Assembly: GCA_046757205.1 (NCBI GenBank)
Contig: JBHHXR010000101.1
Span: 1 to 11,894, forward strand
Reading direction: 5' to 3'
Source of the DNA: JBHHXR01 sp046757205
Lineage (GTDB): Bacteria > Pseudomonadota > Alphaproteobacteria > Rhodobacterales > Rhodobacteraceae
DNA: 11,894 bases
Each line of letters begins with the position of its first letter. The first letter of the stretch is position 1. Both the position numbers and the translations under genes were made by a program. Positions 6,321 to 11,894 of this stretch are shown here, piece by piece. The notes below the pieces were generated by a model, which saw only the letters and a program-made list of their open reading frames with translations, was not told the origin of the DNA and ran no database searches.

Positions 6321-7037
6321 ATGGACACGCAATCCCACCTGCTGCTGACCCGTCCGCGGCCGAGATCGGAAGCCTTCGCGGCGGAACTGGAACGGGCGCT
6401 TCCCGGGAGGTTTCGTTGCACCATTGCGCCGCTGATCGAGATCGAACCTGTGGCCGCGGCGATCGACGCGAACGGCGCCCAGGGCCTGATCTTCACTTCC
6501 GCGACCGCCGTCCGCCTGGCCGCCGGGAACGCCGCCCTGCATCGCCTGCCGTGCATTTGCGTCGGTCCGGCGACCGCAAGCTGCGCCCGGGCGGAAGGGT
6601 TCCGCGCGCTCAGCGCCGACGGCGGCGCCGGCGACGTGCTGCGTCTGGCGATCGCCACGTTCCGCCCCGGCGCCGGCAGGATCCTGCATTGCCGCGGCCA
6701 GCACGCAGCGGGAGATCTGGCGGCCGGGCTCGCGGCCGCCGGGCTGCCGGTCGAGACGGTGATCCTGTACGACCAGAAGGCCTTGCCCCTGAACGCCGCG
6801 GCGCGGCGGGATCTCAGGGACGGGCGAATCGATATCGTTACATTCTTTTCGCCGCGCACCGCCGCGATTTTCCGCCAACAATCGGAATCCGATTGGAAAA
6901 TTTCCCAAACCGTTGCCGTCTGCCTCAGCCCGGCGGTGGCCGAAAAGCTGAAAAACCTGCGCTTCAAGGCTGTTTGCACTGCAAAAAGACCGAATTCCGG
7001 GGCGCTTGTCGCCCTGCTCGGCGAAATCAGCCGCTAG
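6321..7037 (+). CDS. hemD: Uroporphyrinogen-III synthase
   Basis: Cyclises hydroxymethylbilane, inverting ring D, to uroporphyrinogen III, the branch-point precursor of heme, siroheme, cobalamin and bacteriochlorophyll. The 238-residue protein has the two-domain HemD pattern: LLLTRPRPRSEAFAAEL (7-23), LIFTSATAVR (56-65), VGPATA (81-86), then ILHCRGQHAAGDLA (121-134), VILYDQKAL (147-155) and FFSPRTAAIF (175-184). HemD is poorly conserved overall, so the context with mic60 and hemY helps. The ATG at 6321 is the start that gives TRP near the N-terminus; an upstream extension would run into tsaD antisense. No ribosome-binding site is visible. hemC, commonly just upstream in relatives, is not present between tsaD and hemD. 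Confidence 0.88.
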   Translation: MDTQSHLLLTRPRPRSEAFAAELERALPGRFRCTIAPLIEIEPVAAAIDANGAQGLIFTSATAVRLAAGNAALHRLPCICVGPATASCARAEGFRALSADGGAGDVLRLAIATFRPGAGRILHCRGQHAAGDLAAGLAAAGLPVETVILYDQKALPLNAAARRDLRDGRIDIVTFFSPRTAAIFRQQSESDWKISQTVAVCLSPAVAEKLKNLRFKAVCTAKRPNSGALVALLGEISR

Positions 7038-7069
7038 CCTCTACCCGCAAGAAAGGCAAACCGTGGTTC

Positions 7070-7098
7070 TTGTCGCCTCTGCGCCCGTCACCTAAACT
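7070..7098 (+). promoter_or_regulatory. Candidate promoter for mic60-hemY
   Basis: TTGTCG (7070-7075), 17 bases, TAAACT (7093-7098), with predicted start near 7105 and a leader of roughly 57 bases. The 124-base gap after hemD is long for an operon interior, so mic60 and hemY may have their own start in addition to readthrough. Small hairpins (for example TCCGC/GCGGA at 7121-7134) lie in the leader. Confidence 0.35.
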
Positions 7099-7161
7099 TC
7101 GACCCCTGAGGTCGCGACGGTCCGCAATGGCGGATGCGCGGCCAGTTCGACAGGATCTGCC

Positions 7162-8658
7162 ATGGCCAAAAGACCTTCCACCGGCAAATCACGCGCCGGA
7201 ACGGAAAAACAAAGCGTGAGAAAGCGCACTGCGAAGGCGCCGCCCGGGGATGCTGACGCCGTTGAACCCCCGGTTGAAGCGGAACCGGAGTCGCCCGATG
7301 CCGGTAAAGCGGCAAAACAAGACGCGAGAAAGCGAGCTGCGAAAGCGCCGCCCAAGGGCGCTGCCGCCAGCGAACCGCCGGTTGAGGCGGAACCGGAGTC
7401 GCCGGATGCGGGCGAAGCGGCCGTCGCCGCCGCCCCCGAGCCGGCAGCCCCCGAGCCGGCCGCCCCCGAGCCTGCCGGGCCCGAGGATCACGACGATCAC
7501 GACGATCACGACGATGGCCACCATGAGCATGAAGAAGAACACGGATCTTCGCTGTCACGCAAACTGCTGACCGTCCTTCTGCTGCTGATCGCCGGGGCCG
7601 GTATCGCGCTCTGGGGCGCACCGAAACTGGCGACGAAGATCCCCTCCGGGCTGGAACCGGTGGCGCGGTGGCTGACCCCCGGTCTCGGGAGCGCGCGGGA
7701 TGACATACAGAAACTGCGCTCCGACATGGAGGCCCGGTTTGCCGAAATGCCGGCGCCGCTCGGCGAAGAGCGCATCCGCGAAATCGCCGCCGAGAGCGCC
7801 GACGCGGTCACCGCCGGACTGACGGAGCGCATCGACAAGCTGAGCGATCAAGTTGCCGCCGGTGAGGCGGCCGAGTTCGGCGCCCGGCTGACGTCGGTGG
7901 AAACCCGGCTCGAAGGGCTTGCCACCGAGATCGCCTCGCTCGGGGACCAGCTTTCCAGTTTCGAGATGGGCAACGGCGAAGTCTCTGCCGAGACAGCCTC
8001 GACGATCGCCGGCTACAAGGCCACGGTGGAGGGGCTGCGCGCGGAAATCGAAAGCCTGTCGGCACGGCAGGGCGAACTGTCGCACCGTGTCGATTCCGTC
8101 GAGGCAGCGGCGGCCCGGCAGGCCGAGGAGGCCAACGCCACGCTCCGGGCCGCCGAACGCGAAGCCGCGCTGAAAGCCGGGTTGGCCGGAGTGCGCGCGG
8201 GCCTTGCCTCCGGGACGGGTTTCGAACCGGCGCTCGCCGATCTGGCGAGGGCGGCCGGCGAACCGATGCCGTCGGCCCTGGTTTCGGCCGCCAAGGAAGG
8301 GGTTCCGACCCTGCAGTCCCTGCTCGACGCGTTTCCCGATGCGGCCCACGCCGCCATCCGCTCGTCGATAAACGCGCAGGCCGGCGGCGGCACGCTGTCG
8401 CGGCTCGGCGCCTATGTCGAATCGCGCGTCGCCACGCGGTCGCTGACGCCACAGGAGGGCATGACGCCGGACGCCATCCTGTCGCGGATGGAGGCGGCCC
8501 TCAAGGCGGACGACCTCACAACGGTGATGTCGGAGGCCGACAGTTTGCCCAGCGAAGCCAAGGCGGCCATGTCGGACTGGCTGGCGCTCGCCAAACGCCG
8601 GTTCGCGGCAACCGATGCATTTGCCCGCCTGGCGGCGGAACTGACGCCGTCAAACTGA
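7162..8658 (+). CDS. mic60: Mitofilin/Mic60-like inner-membrane protein (COG4223 type)
   Basis: Alphaproteobacterial homologue of mitochondrial Mic60, which shapes intracytoplasmic or cristae-like membranes and tethers inner to outer membrane. The 498-residue protein has a charged, Pro/Ala-rich N-terminus with two 36-residue tandem repeats (20-55 and 56-91), a PEPAA run (92-106), a His/Asp/Glu stretch (109-127), one transmembrane helix (about 134-152), a coiled-coil region (about 175-345) and a C-terminal mitofilin-like helical region (about 350-495). Start ATG follows AGGA (7152-7155) by 6 bases. Position between hemD and hemY is the known genomic setting of bacterial Mic60. The repeat-rich N-terminus is probably a variable cytoplasmic segment. 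Identification rests on architecture plus neighbours. Confidence 0.82.
   Translation: MAKRPSTGKSRAGTEKQSVRKRTAKAPPGDADAVEPPVEAEPESPDAGKAAKQDARKRAAKAPPKGAAASEPPVEAEPESPDAGEAAVAAAPEPAAPEPAAPEPAGPEDHDDHDDHDDGHHEHEEEHGSSLSRKLLTVLLLLIAGAGIALWGAPKLATKIPSGLEPVARWLTPGLGSARDDIQKLRSDMEARFAEMPAPLGEERIREIAAESADAVTAGLTERIDKLSDQVAAGEAAEFGARLTSVETRLEGLATEIASLGDQLSSFEMGNGEVSAETASTIAGYKATVEGLRAEIESLSARQGELSHRVDSVEAAAARQAEEANATLRAAEREAALKAGLAGVRAGLASGTGFEPALADLARAAGEPMPSALVSAAKEGVPTLQSLLDAFPDAAHAAIRSSINAQAGGGTLSRLGAYVESRVATRSLTPQEGMTPDAILSRMEAALKADDLTTVMSEADSLPSEAKAAMSDWLALAKRRFAATDAFARLAAELTPSN
7219..7434 (+). repeat. Two 108-base in-frame tandem repeats in mic60
   Basis: Copies at 7219-7326 and 7327-7434 encode 36-residue units. 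Both begin RKR(T/A)AKAPP and share EPPVEAEPESPDAG. The second copy has diverged at its end. They are followed by three 15-base PEPAA repeats (7435-7479) and three 9-base GATCACGAC repeats (7486-7512). All unit lengths are multiples of three, so copy-number change keeps the frame. Confidence 0.85.
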
Positions 8659-8676
8659 GACGCTTAAGGAAGTTTC

Positions 8677-10182
8677 ATGCTCTGGTCGATTGTAAAAATC
8701 AGCGTCTTCATAGCCTTGGCGGCGGCGCTGGCCTACGTGGTGGGGATGCTCGGCGAAACACCCGGCGGCGTGCGCATCGCCTTCGCCGGCCGCGAAATCT
8801 CTCTGACCCCGATTGAATTCGTCCTCGCGCTGTTTGTCGGTTTCATCCTTTTCTGGATCGCGCTCAAGATCGCCGGATTGCTGACGGCGACGCTGCGGTT
8901 CCTGGCCGGCGACGACAGCGCCCTGTCGCGCTATTTCGATCGCCACCGCCAGCGCAAGGGCTTCACCGCCCTGACCGAGGGCATGATCGCGCTGGCGGCG
9001 GGAGAGGGGAAGATCGCCCGGGCCAAGGCGGCGCGGGCCGAAAAGCTGCTCCGGCGGCCCGAGTTGACCCGCCTGTTGAGCGCCCAGGCCGCGGAACTGA
9101 CGGGCGACCGGGCCGCGGCGCAGGCCCACTACCGCGAGATGCTGAAAGACGAAAAGACGCGGTTCGTGGGCATTCGCGGCGTGCTCAAGCAGAAACTCGA
9201 CGAAGGCGATACCGAAACCGCGCTGAAGCTGGCGGAAAGGGCGTTTGCCCTGCGGCCTCGCAACAAGGGTATCGTCGACACGCTGTTCGGCCTGCAGACG
9301 GACCGCAAGGACTGGTCGGGCGCGCGCGGAACGCTTCAGGCGATGATCCGCAACAAGACCTTGCCCAAGGACGTGGGAACCCGGCGCGACGCCGTGCTGT
9401 CGCTGGCCGATGCGCAGAAGGCGCTCGATGCCGGAGAGGCCGACATCGCCTTCAACGCCGCCGTTCAGGCCAACCGGCTGGCGCCGACGCTGGTGCCGGC
9501 GGCGGCGCTCGCGGCACGGCTGCAGGCCGGCAAGGGAAACAAGCGCGCGGCGCAGAAACTGCTGGTCAAGGCCTGGTCGGTGAACCCCCATCCCGACCTT
9601 GCGGCAAGCTTCGCCGCCATCGAACCCGAAGAAACGCCGGAGGCCCGTCGCAAGCGCTTCGAGGCCCTGATCAGGATCAACCCGGACCACCCGGAATCGC
9701 GCTTGCTCGGCGCCGAACTGGCGCTCGCGGCAGAGGACTTTCCGGGCGCCCGCAAGGCGCTCGGCAAGCTCGCCGAGGAGGCGCCGACCACGCGCAGCCT
9801 GGCGATCATGGCGGCCATAGAAAAAGGCTCCGGTGCCACCGAGGCGGTGGTGCGGGGCTGGCTTGCCAAGGCCCTCGAAGCGCCGCGCGGCGAGCGGTGG
9901 ATATGCCGCTCGTGCAACCACATCCACGGCCGGTGGCAGCCGGTTTGCGAGAATTGCGGCGCCTTCGACACGCTCGACTGGTCGGCGCCGCCGGCGGGCG
10001 CGGAAGACCGGCAGCCGGCCTCCAGCATGCTGCCGCTGATCGTCGGCGCGCTGGCGTCCGACACGGCCGAACCGGAACCCGGGGACGTGGAGGACAGTCT
10101 TCCCGGCGAGGACCGGACGCCCGCCGGCGAACCGCACCAGCCGCCCGCCGATTTCGTCGAGGACGCCGAGGAAGTCAAATGA
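8677..10182 (+). CDS. hemY: HemY family TPR membrane protein with C-terminal zinc ribbon
   Basis: Protein of the HemY_N family, called heme biosynthesis HemY from its position in hem operons; its enzymatic role is unproven and it is not protoporphyrinogen oxidase. The 501-residue protein has two N-terminal membrane segments (about 3-24 and 46-71), then alpha-helical TPR-like repeats (about 95-400), a CxxC...CxxC ribbon (C410, C413, C424, C427, within WICRSCNHIHGRW and VCENCGAFDTLDW) and a Pro/Glu-rich tail. The ribbon resembles the rubredoxin-like module of LapB/YciM. The start follows AAGGA (8666-8670) by 6 bases and the gene is 18 bases after mic60, so the two are co-transcribed. It probably acts as a membrane scaffold for tetrapyrrole or envelope assembly. 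Confidence 0.9.
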   Translation: MLWSIVKISVFIALAAALAYVVGMLGETPGGVRIAFAGREISLTPIEFVLALFVGFILFWIALKIAGLLTATLRFLAGDDSALSRYFDRHRQRKGFTALTEGMIALAAGEGKIARAKAARAEKLLRRPELTRLLSAQAAELTGDRAAAQAHYREMLKDEKTRFVGIRGVLKQKLDEGDTETALKLAERAFALRPRNKGIVDTLFGLQTDRKDWSGARGTLQAMIRNKTLPKDVGTRRDAVLSLADAQKALDAGEADIAFNAAVQANRLAPTLVPAAALAARLQAGKGNKRAAQKLLVKAWSVNPHPDLAASFAAIEPEETPEARRKRFEALIRINPDHPESRLLGAELALAAEDFPGARKALGKLAEEAPTTRSLAIMAAIEKGSGATEAVVRGWLAKALEAPRGERWICRSCNHIHGRWQPVCENCGAFDTLDWSAPPAGAEDRQPASSMLPLIVGALASDTAEPEPGDVEDSLPGEDRTPAGEPHQPPADFVEDAEEVK

Positions 10183-10233
10183 CCCGGGCGTCTGGACTTG
10201 CCCGGCAATCTGACATAGAACCCGCCGCGGTTG

Positions 10234-10309
10234 GCCGCAGTAGCTCAGCTGGTAGAGCACGTCATTCGTAATGATGGGGTCGGGGGTTCGAGTCCCTTCT
10301 GCGGCACCA
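10234..10309 (+). tRNA. trnT: tRNA-Thr (anticodon CGT)
   Basis: A 76-base tRNA with encoded CCA. The acceptor stem GCCGCAG/CTGCGGC pairs over 7 bases, the D-arm is GCTC...GAGC, and the anticodon stem CGTCA/TGATG closes the loop TTCGTAA with anticodon CGT, reading ACG. The T-arm is GGGGG-TTCGAGT-CCCTT, of which the two outer pairs are G·U wobbles. Discriminator is A10306. It lies 51 bases after hemY in the same direction. An integrase gene follows, so its 3' end is the probable attachment site. Confidence 0.97.
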
Positions 10310-10402
10310 CTTTCCAAATCCGATAAAGTCCTGTATCGTCCGATTATGCCCTATTTTATTGGGATTTTTCGAAGCCAGCCGTCCGATGCAGTCCATGCTG
10401 GT

Positions 10403-10479
10403 TGGGGGTATATCAGCGTCATCCGGGCATTTCTGGGGGTACGATTTGGAAAATGTACCCCCAAGGCTGGGGGTACATT
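10403..10479. promoter_or_regulatory. TGGGGGTA iterons and hairpin upstream of the integrase
   Basis: TGGGGGTA occurs at 10403-10410, 10434-10442 (as TGGGGGTAC), inverted at 10455-10463 (GTACCCCCA) and again direct at 10468-10476. The last two lie within a perfect 11-base inverted repeat, AATGTACCCCC (10452-10462) and GGGGGTACATT (10469-10479), with a 6-base loop. Repeats of this type just inside the tRNA-proximal end suggest arm-type binding sites for the integrase or an excisionase. They also sit in the integrase promoter region, so autoregulation is possible. Motifs are seen directly; the binding role is inferred. Confidence 0.55.
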
Positions 10480-10512
10480 CAGTTTCGCCGTTTTTCTGCC
10501 GGAGGCAGTTTC

Positions 10513-11721
10513 ATGCCCTTGACCGACGTGAAGCTGCGAAACCTGAAGCCGCGTGAAAAACCGTACAAGCTGGCGGACAGCGAAGGGCTGTACGTCCTGG
10601 TCAATCCCGGCGGGTCGCGTCTCTGGCGTCTGAAATATCGGATTGGCGGCAAGGAGAAGCTGCTGGCCTTGGGGAAATACCCCGAGGTCGGCTTGCAAGA
10701 AGCTCGGTCGATGCGACTAGAGGCCCGGCGCGAGATTGCGGCAGGCGTCGACCCGGCAGCCCGAAGGAGCCGCGTGAAAGCGAAGAGGAAGGTCGAAGCG
10801 TCAAATACGTTTGCGCGTATCGCCGACGAGTATCGCGAGCGGATGCAGAAAGAAGGGAAGGCGGAAATCACGCTGCAAAAACTTGATTGGCTCTTAGGCA
10901 TGGCCAAGGCCCAGTTTGGCAGCGTGCCGATAACCGACCTGGCTGCGCCTGAAATACTGAGGCTGCTCCGCAAGGTGGAGGCGCGAGGGAATTACGAAAC
11001 CGCGCGCCGCCTGAGGTCTTCGATAGGACGTGTCTTTCGCTATGCAGTTGCAACGGGCCGGGCCGATGGCGATCCCACCTACGCCCTGAAAGGCGCGCTC
11101 ATTACGCCGAAAGTCCAATCGAGGGCGGCGATCACGGACAAACCCATGCTGGGCGGACTTCTCCGCGCAATCGCGGGTCTTAACGGTCAACCGGCCACGC
11201 GAATCGCGCTTGAATTACTGGCGCTGTTGTACCCACGCCCGGGAGAGCTCCGCAGGGGGAAATGGGTTGAATTCGACCTTGAGGGGGCGATCTGGACCGT
11301 TCCCGCCGAACGGATGAAGATGCGCCGTCCGCACCGTGTGCCCCTGCCAAAACAGGCCGTCCGGCTCGTTGACGAACTCCGGCAGCACACCGGTCACCGC
11401 GACTATCTGTTCCCCTCCCTGCGGACGCCAAGGAGGCCTTTGAGCGAAAACACTCTGAATGCTGCCCTGCGCCGAATGGGTTACAGCGGAGACGAAATGA
11501 CCTCACACGGTTTCCGTGCAACTTTTTCGACCATCGCCAACGAAAGTGGCCTGTGGAACCCGGACGCAATCGAAAGGGCGCTGGCCCATGTTGAAAACAA
11601 CGAGGTCAGGCGTGCATATGCGCGTGGGGAACATTGGGAAGAGCGGAAGCGGATGGCCGACTGGTGGGCGGGATTACTGGATGAGTTGCGGGCTTCAACG
11701 ACAGAACCGCCAGTTTACTAG
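10513..11721 (+). CDS. int: P4-type tyrosine recombinase (DUF4102-containing integrase)
   Basis: Site-specific recombinase that integrates and excises an element at a tRNA gene. The 402-residue protein starts with the DUF4102 arm-binding domain (LTDVKLRNLKP to about 90, including LADSEGLYVLV and LALGKYPEVGL), then a SAM-like core-binding domain (about 98-200) and the catalytic domain. The catalytic set is complete: R242 (in PRPGELRRG), K269, H332 and R335 (SHGFRATFST), H359 (LAHVENN) and nucleophile Y369 (RRAYARGE). ATG 10513 follows GGAGG (10501-10505) by 7 bases; upstream in-frame codons run through the iterons and are not used. It is intact and reads away from the tRNA-Thr. Closest named relatives are phage P4 and pathogenicity-island integrases. 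Confidence 0.95.
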   Translation: MPLTDVKLRNLKPREKPYKLADSEGLYVLVNPGGSRLWRLKYRIGGKEKLLALGKYPEVGLQEARSMRLEARREIAAGVDPAARRSRVKAKRKVEASNTFARIADEYRERMQKEGKAEITLQKLDWLLGMAKAQFGSVPITDLAAPEILRLLRKVEARGNYETARRLRSSIGRVFRYAVATGRADGDPTYALKGALITPKVQSRAAITDKPMLGGLLRAIAGLNGQPATRIALELLALLYPRPGELRRGKWVEFDLEGAIWTVPAERMKMRRPHRVPLPKQAVRLVDELRQHTGHRDYLFPSLRTPRRPLSENTLNAALRRMGYSGDEMTSHGFRATFSTIANESGLWNPDAIERALAHVENNEVRRAYARGEHWEERKRMADWWAGLLDELRASTTEPPVY

Positions 11722-11891
11722 TCGCAGCGATCTGGGAAGACAAACCTCCAAAGCGACATGAATTTGTCCAGATTTTCAGCAGGCTCGACAATCCCCCAGT
11801 TCTCGTGAAAGCATTTATTGGATTTGAAGGGATTCGTCCCACTGGGCGCAAGCATGACAGACGACAAGGCAGAAGGCGTTGGCAACGTTGA
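11685..11891 (+). other. Open frame of 68 codons with no normal start; possible gene remnant
   Basis: From the codon after a TGA at 11682-11684 this frame is open to the TGA at 11889-11891. It reads rather protein-like, including WEDKPPKRHEFVQIF and DNPPVLVKAFIGFEG, but has no ATG. The only usual start is a GTG at 11805, which would give 28 residues. It overlaps the last 37 bases of the integrase gene in another frame. It may be the 3' remnant of a gene cut during element rearrangement, or chance. I recognise no family. A second frame opens with ATG at 11854 (MTDDKAEGVGNVE) and runs off the window; it has no good ribosome-binding site and may be the start of the next gene. Confidence 0.25.
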
Positions 11892-11894
11892 GCC

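Larger units (their letters stand above)
10292..11894 (+). mobile_element. Left end of an integrated element at tRNA-Thr (continues past the window)
   Basis: The 3' part of the tRNA (about 10275-10309) is the likely left attachment site, because P4-type integrases recombine there and restore the tRNA. The DNA right after it is clearly more AT-rich than the core genes, contains iterated TGGGGGTA motifs, and leads into an integrase gene read away from the tRNA. The second attachment copy is not in the window, so the element's length and cargo are unknown. The exact core of the attachment site is not determined. Confidence 0.75.

Noticed and set aside
6269..6979. N-terminal extension of tsaD to a 606-residue protein
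   Set aside because: The extension is antisense to hemD, is rich in Arg/Ala/Pro as expected from a GC-rich shadow, and TsaD proteins start close to the GLESSCDDT motif, as with the ATG at 6268.
7219..7512. Direct repeats that could suggest a CRISPR array
   Set aside because: The repeats are adjacent without spacers, are in frame, and encode the N-terminus of the Mic60-like protein.
8650..10317. Long minus-strand open frame (555 codons) opposite hemY
   Set aside because: It is a codon-bias shadow of hemY, crosses the tRNA gene, and shows no recognisable motif, whereas the plus strand has membrane segments and the CxxC ribbon.
10402..10512. Upstream extension of the integrase to the ATG at 10402
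   Set aside because: The extension would translate the TGGGGGTA iterons; the ATG at 10513 has GGAGG at ideal distance and begins with the conserved DUF4102 N-terminus.
11722..11894. Second attachment site (attR) of the element
   Set aside because: I looked for a repeat of the tRNA 3' end such as TTCTGCGGCACCA in the remaining sequence and found none, so it must lie beyond the window.

Overview
The window looks like a chromosomal stretch of a GC-rich alphaproteobacterium (Hyphomicrobiales or Rhodobacterales type; inferred from gene content and order, not from a search). The best evidence is the block tsaD-gpsA-YciI-EVE on the minus strand, divergent from hemD-mic60-hemY on the plus strand. 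A mitofilin/Mic60-like protein between hemD and hemY is an alphaproteobacterial arrangement.

Left part (1-3030): a secreted metallo-beta-lactamase-fold hydrolase (62-1111, +) lies behind a near-perfect palindrome resembling a TetR-type operator. A 495-base gene-free stretch with nested inverted repeats follows. Next is a two-gene minus-strand unit, a METTL27-like SAM methyltransferase followed 4 bases later by an ATC-hydrolase-family protein. The 277 bases up to 3030 carry a possible plus-strand promoter, an inverted repeat and a strong hairpin that probably ends the following minus-strand operon.

Centre (3031-10182): the minus-strand run tsaD > gpsA > YciI > EVE > DUF1761 is tightly packed, with 4-base ATGA overlaps at tsaD/gpsA and gpsA/YciI. 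It joins tRNA t6A modification, phospholipid precursor synthesis and small accessory proteins. Only 52 bases separate tsaD from hemD. hemD (uroporphyrinogen-III synthase), mic60 (inner-membrane shaping protein) and hemY (membrane TPR protein with a C-terminal zinc ribbon) read rightward. hemC, which often stands at this divergent junction in relatives, is absent here.

Right part (10234-11894): a tRNA-Thr(CGT) gene is followed at once by more AT-rich DNA, a set of TGGGGGTA motifs in both orientations, and a complete P4-type tyrosine recombinase. This is the usual left edge of an element integrated in a tRNA gene. Its cargo lies beyond the window. The last 170 bases hold only an open frame with no normal start codon and a possible start of another gene. 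I do not see a complete undescribed system inside the window; the likeliest place for one is the unseen cargo to the right.
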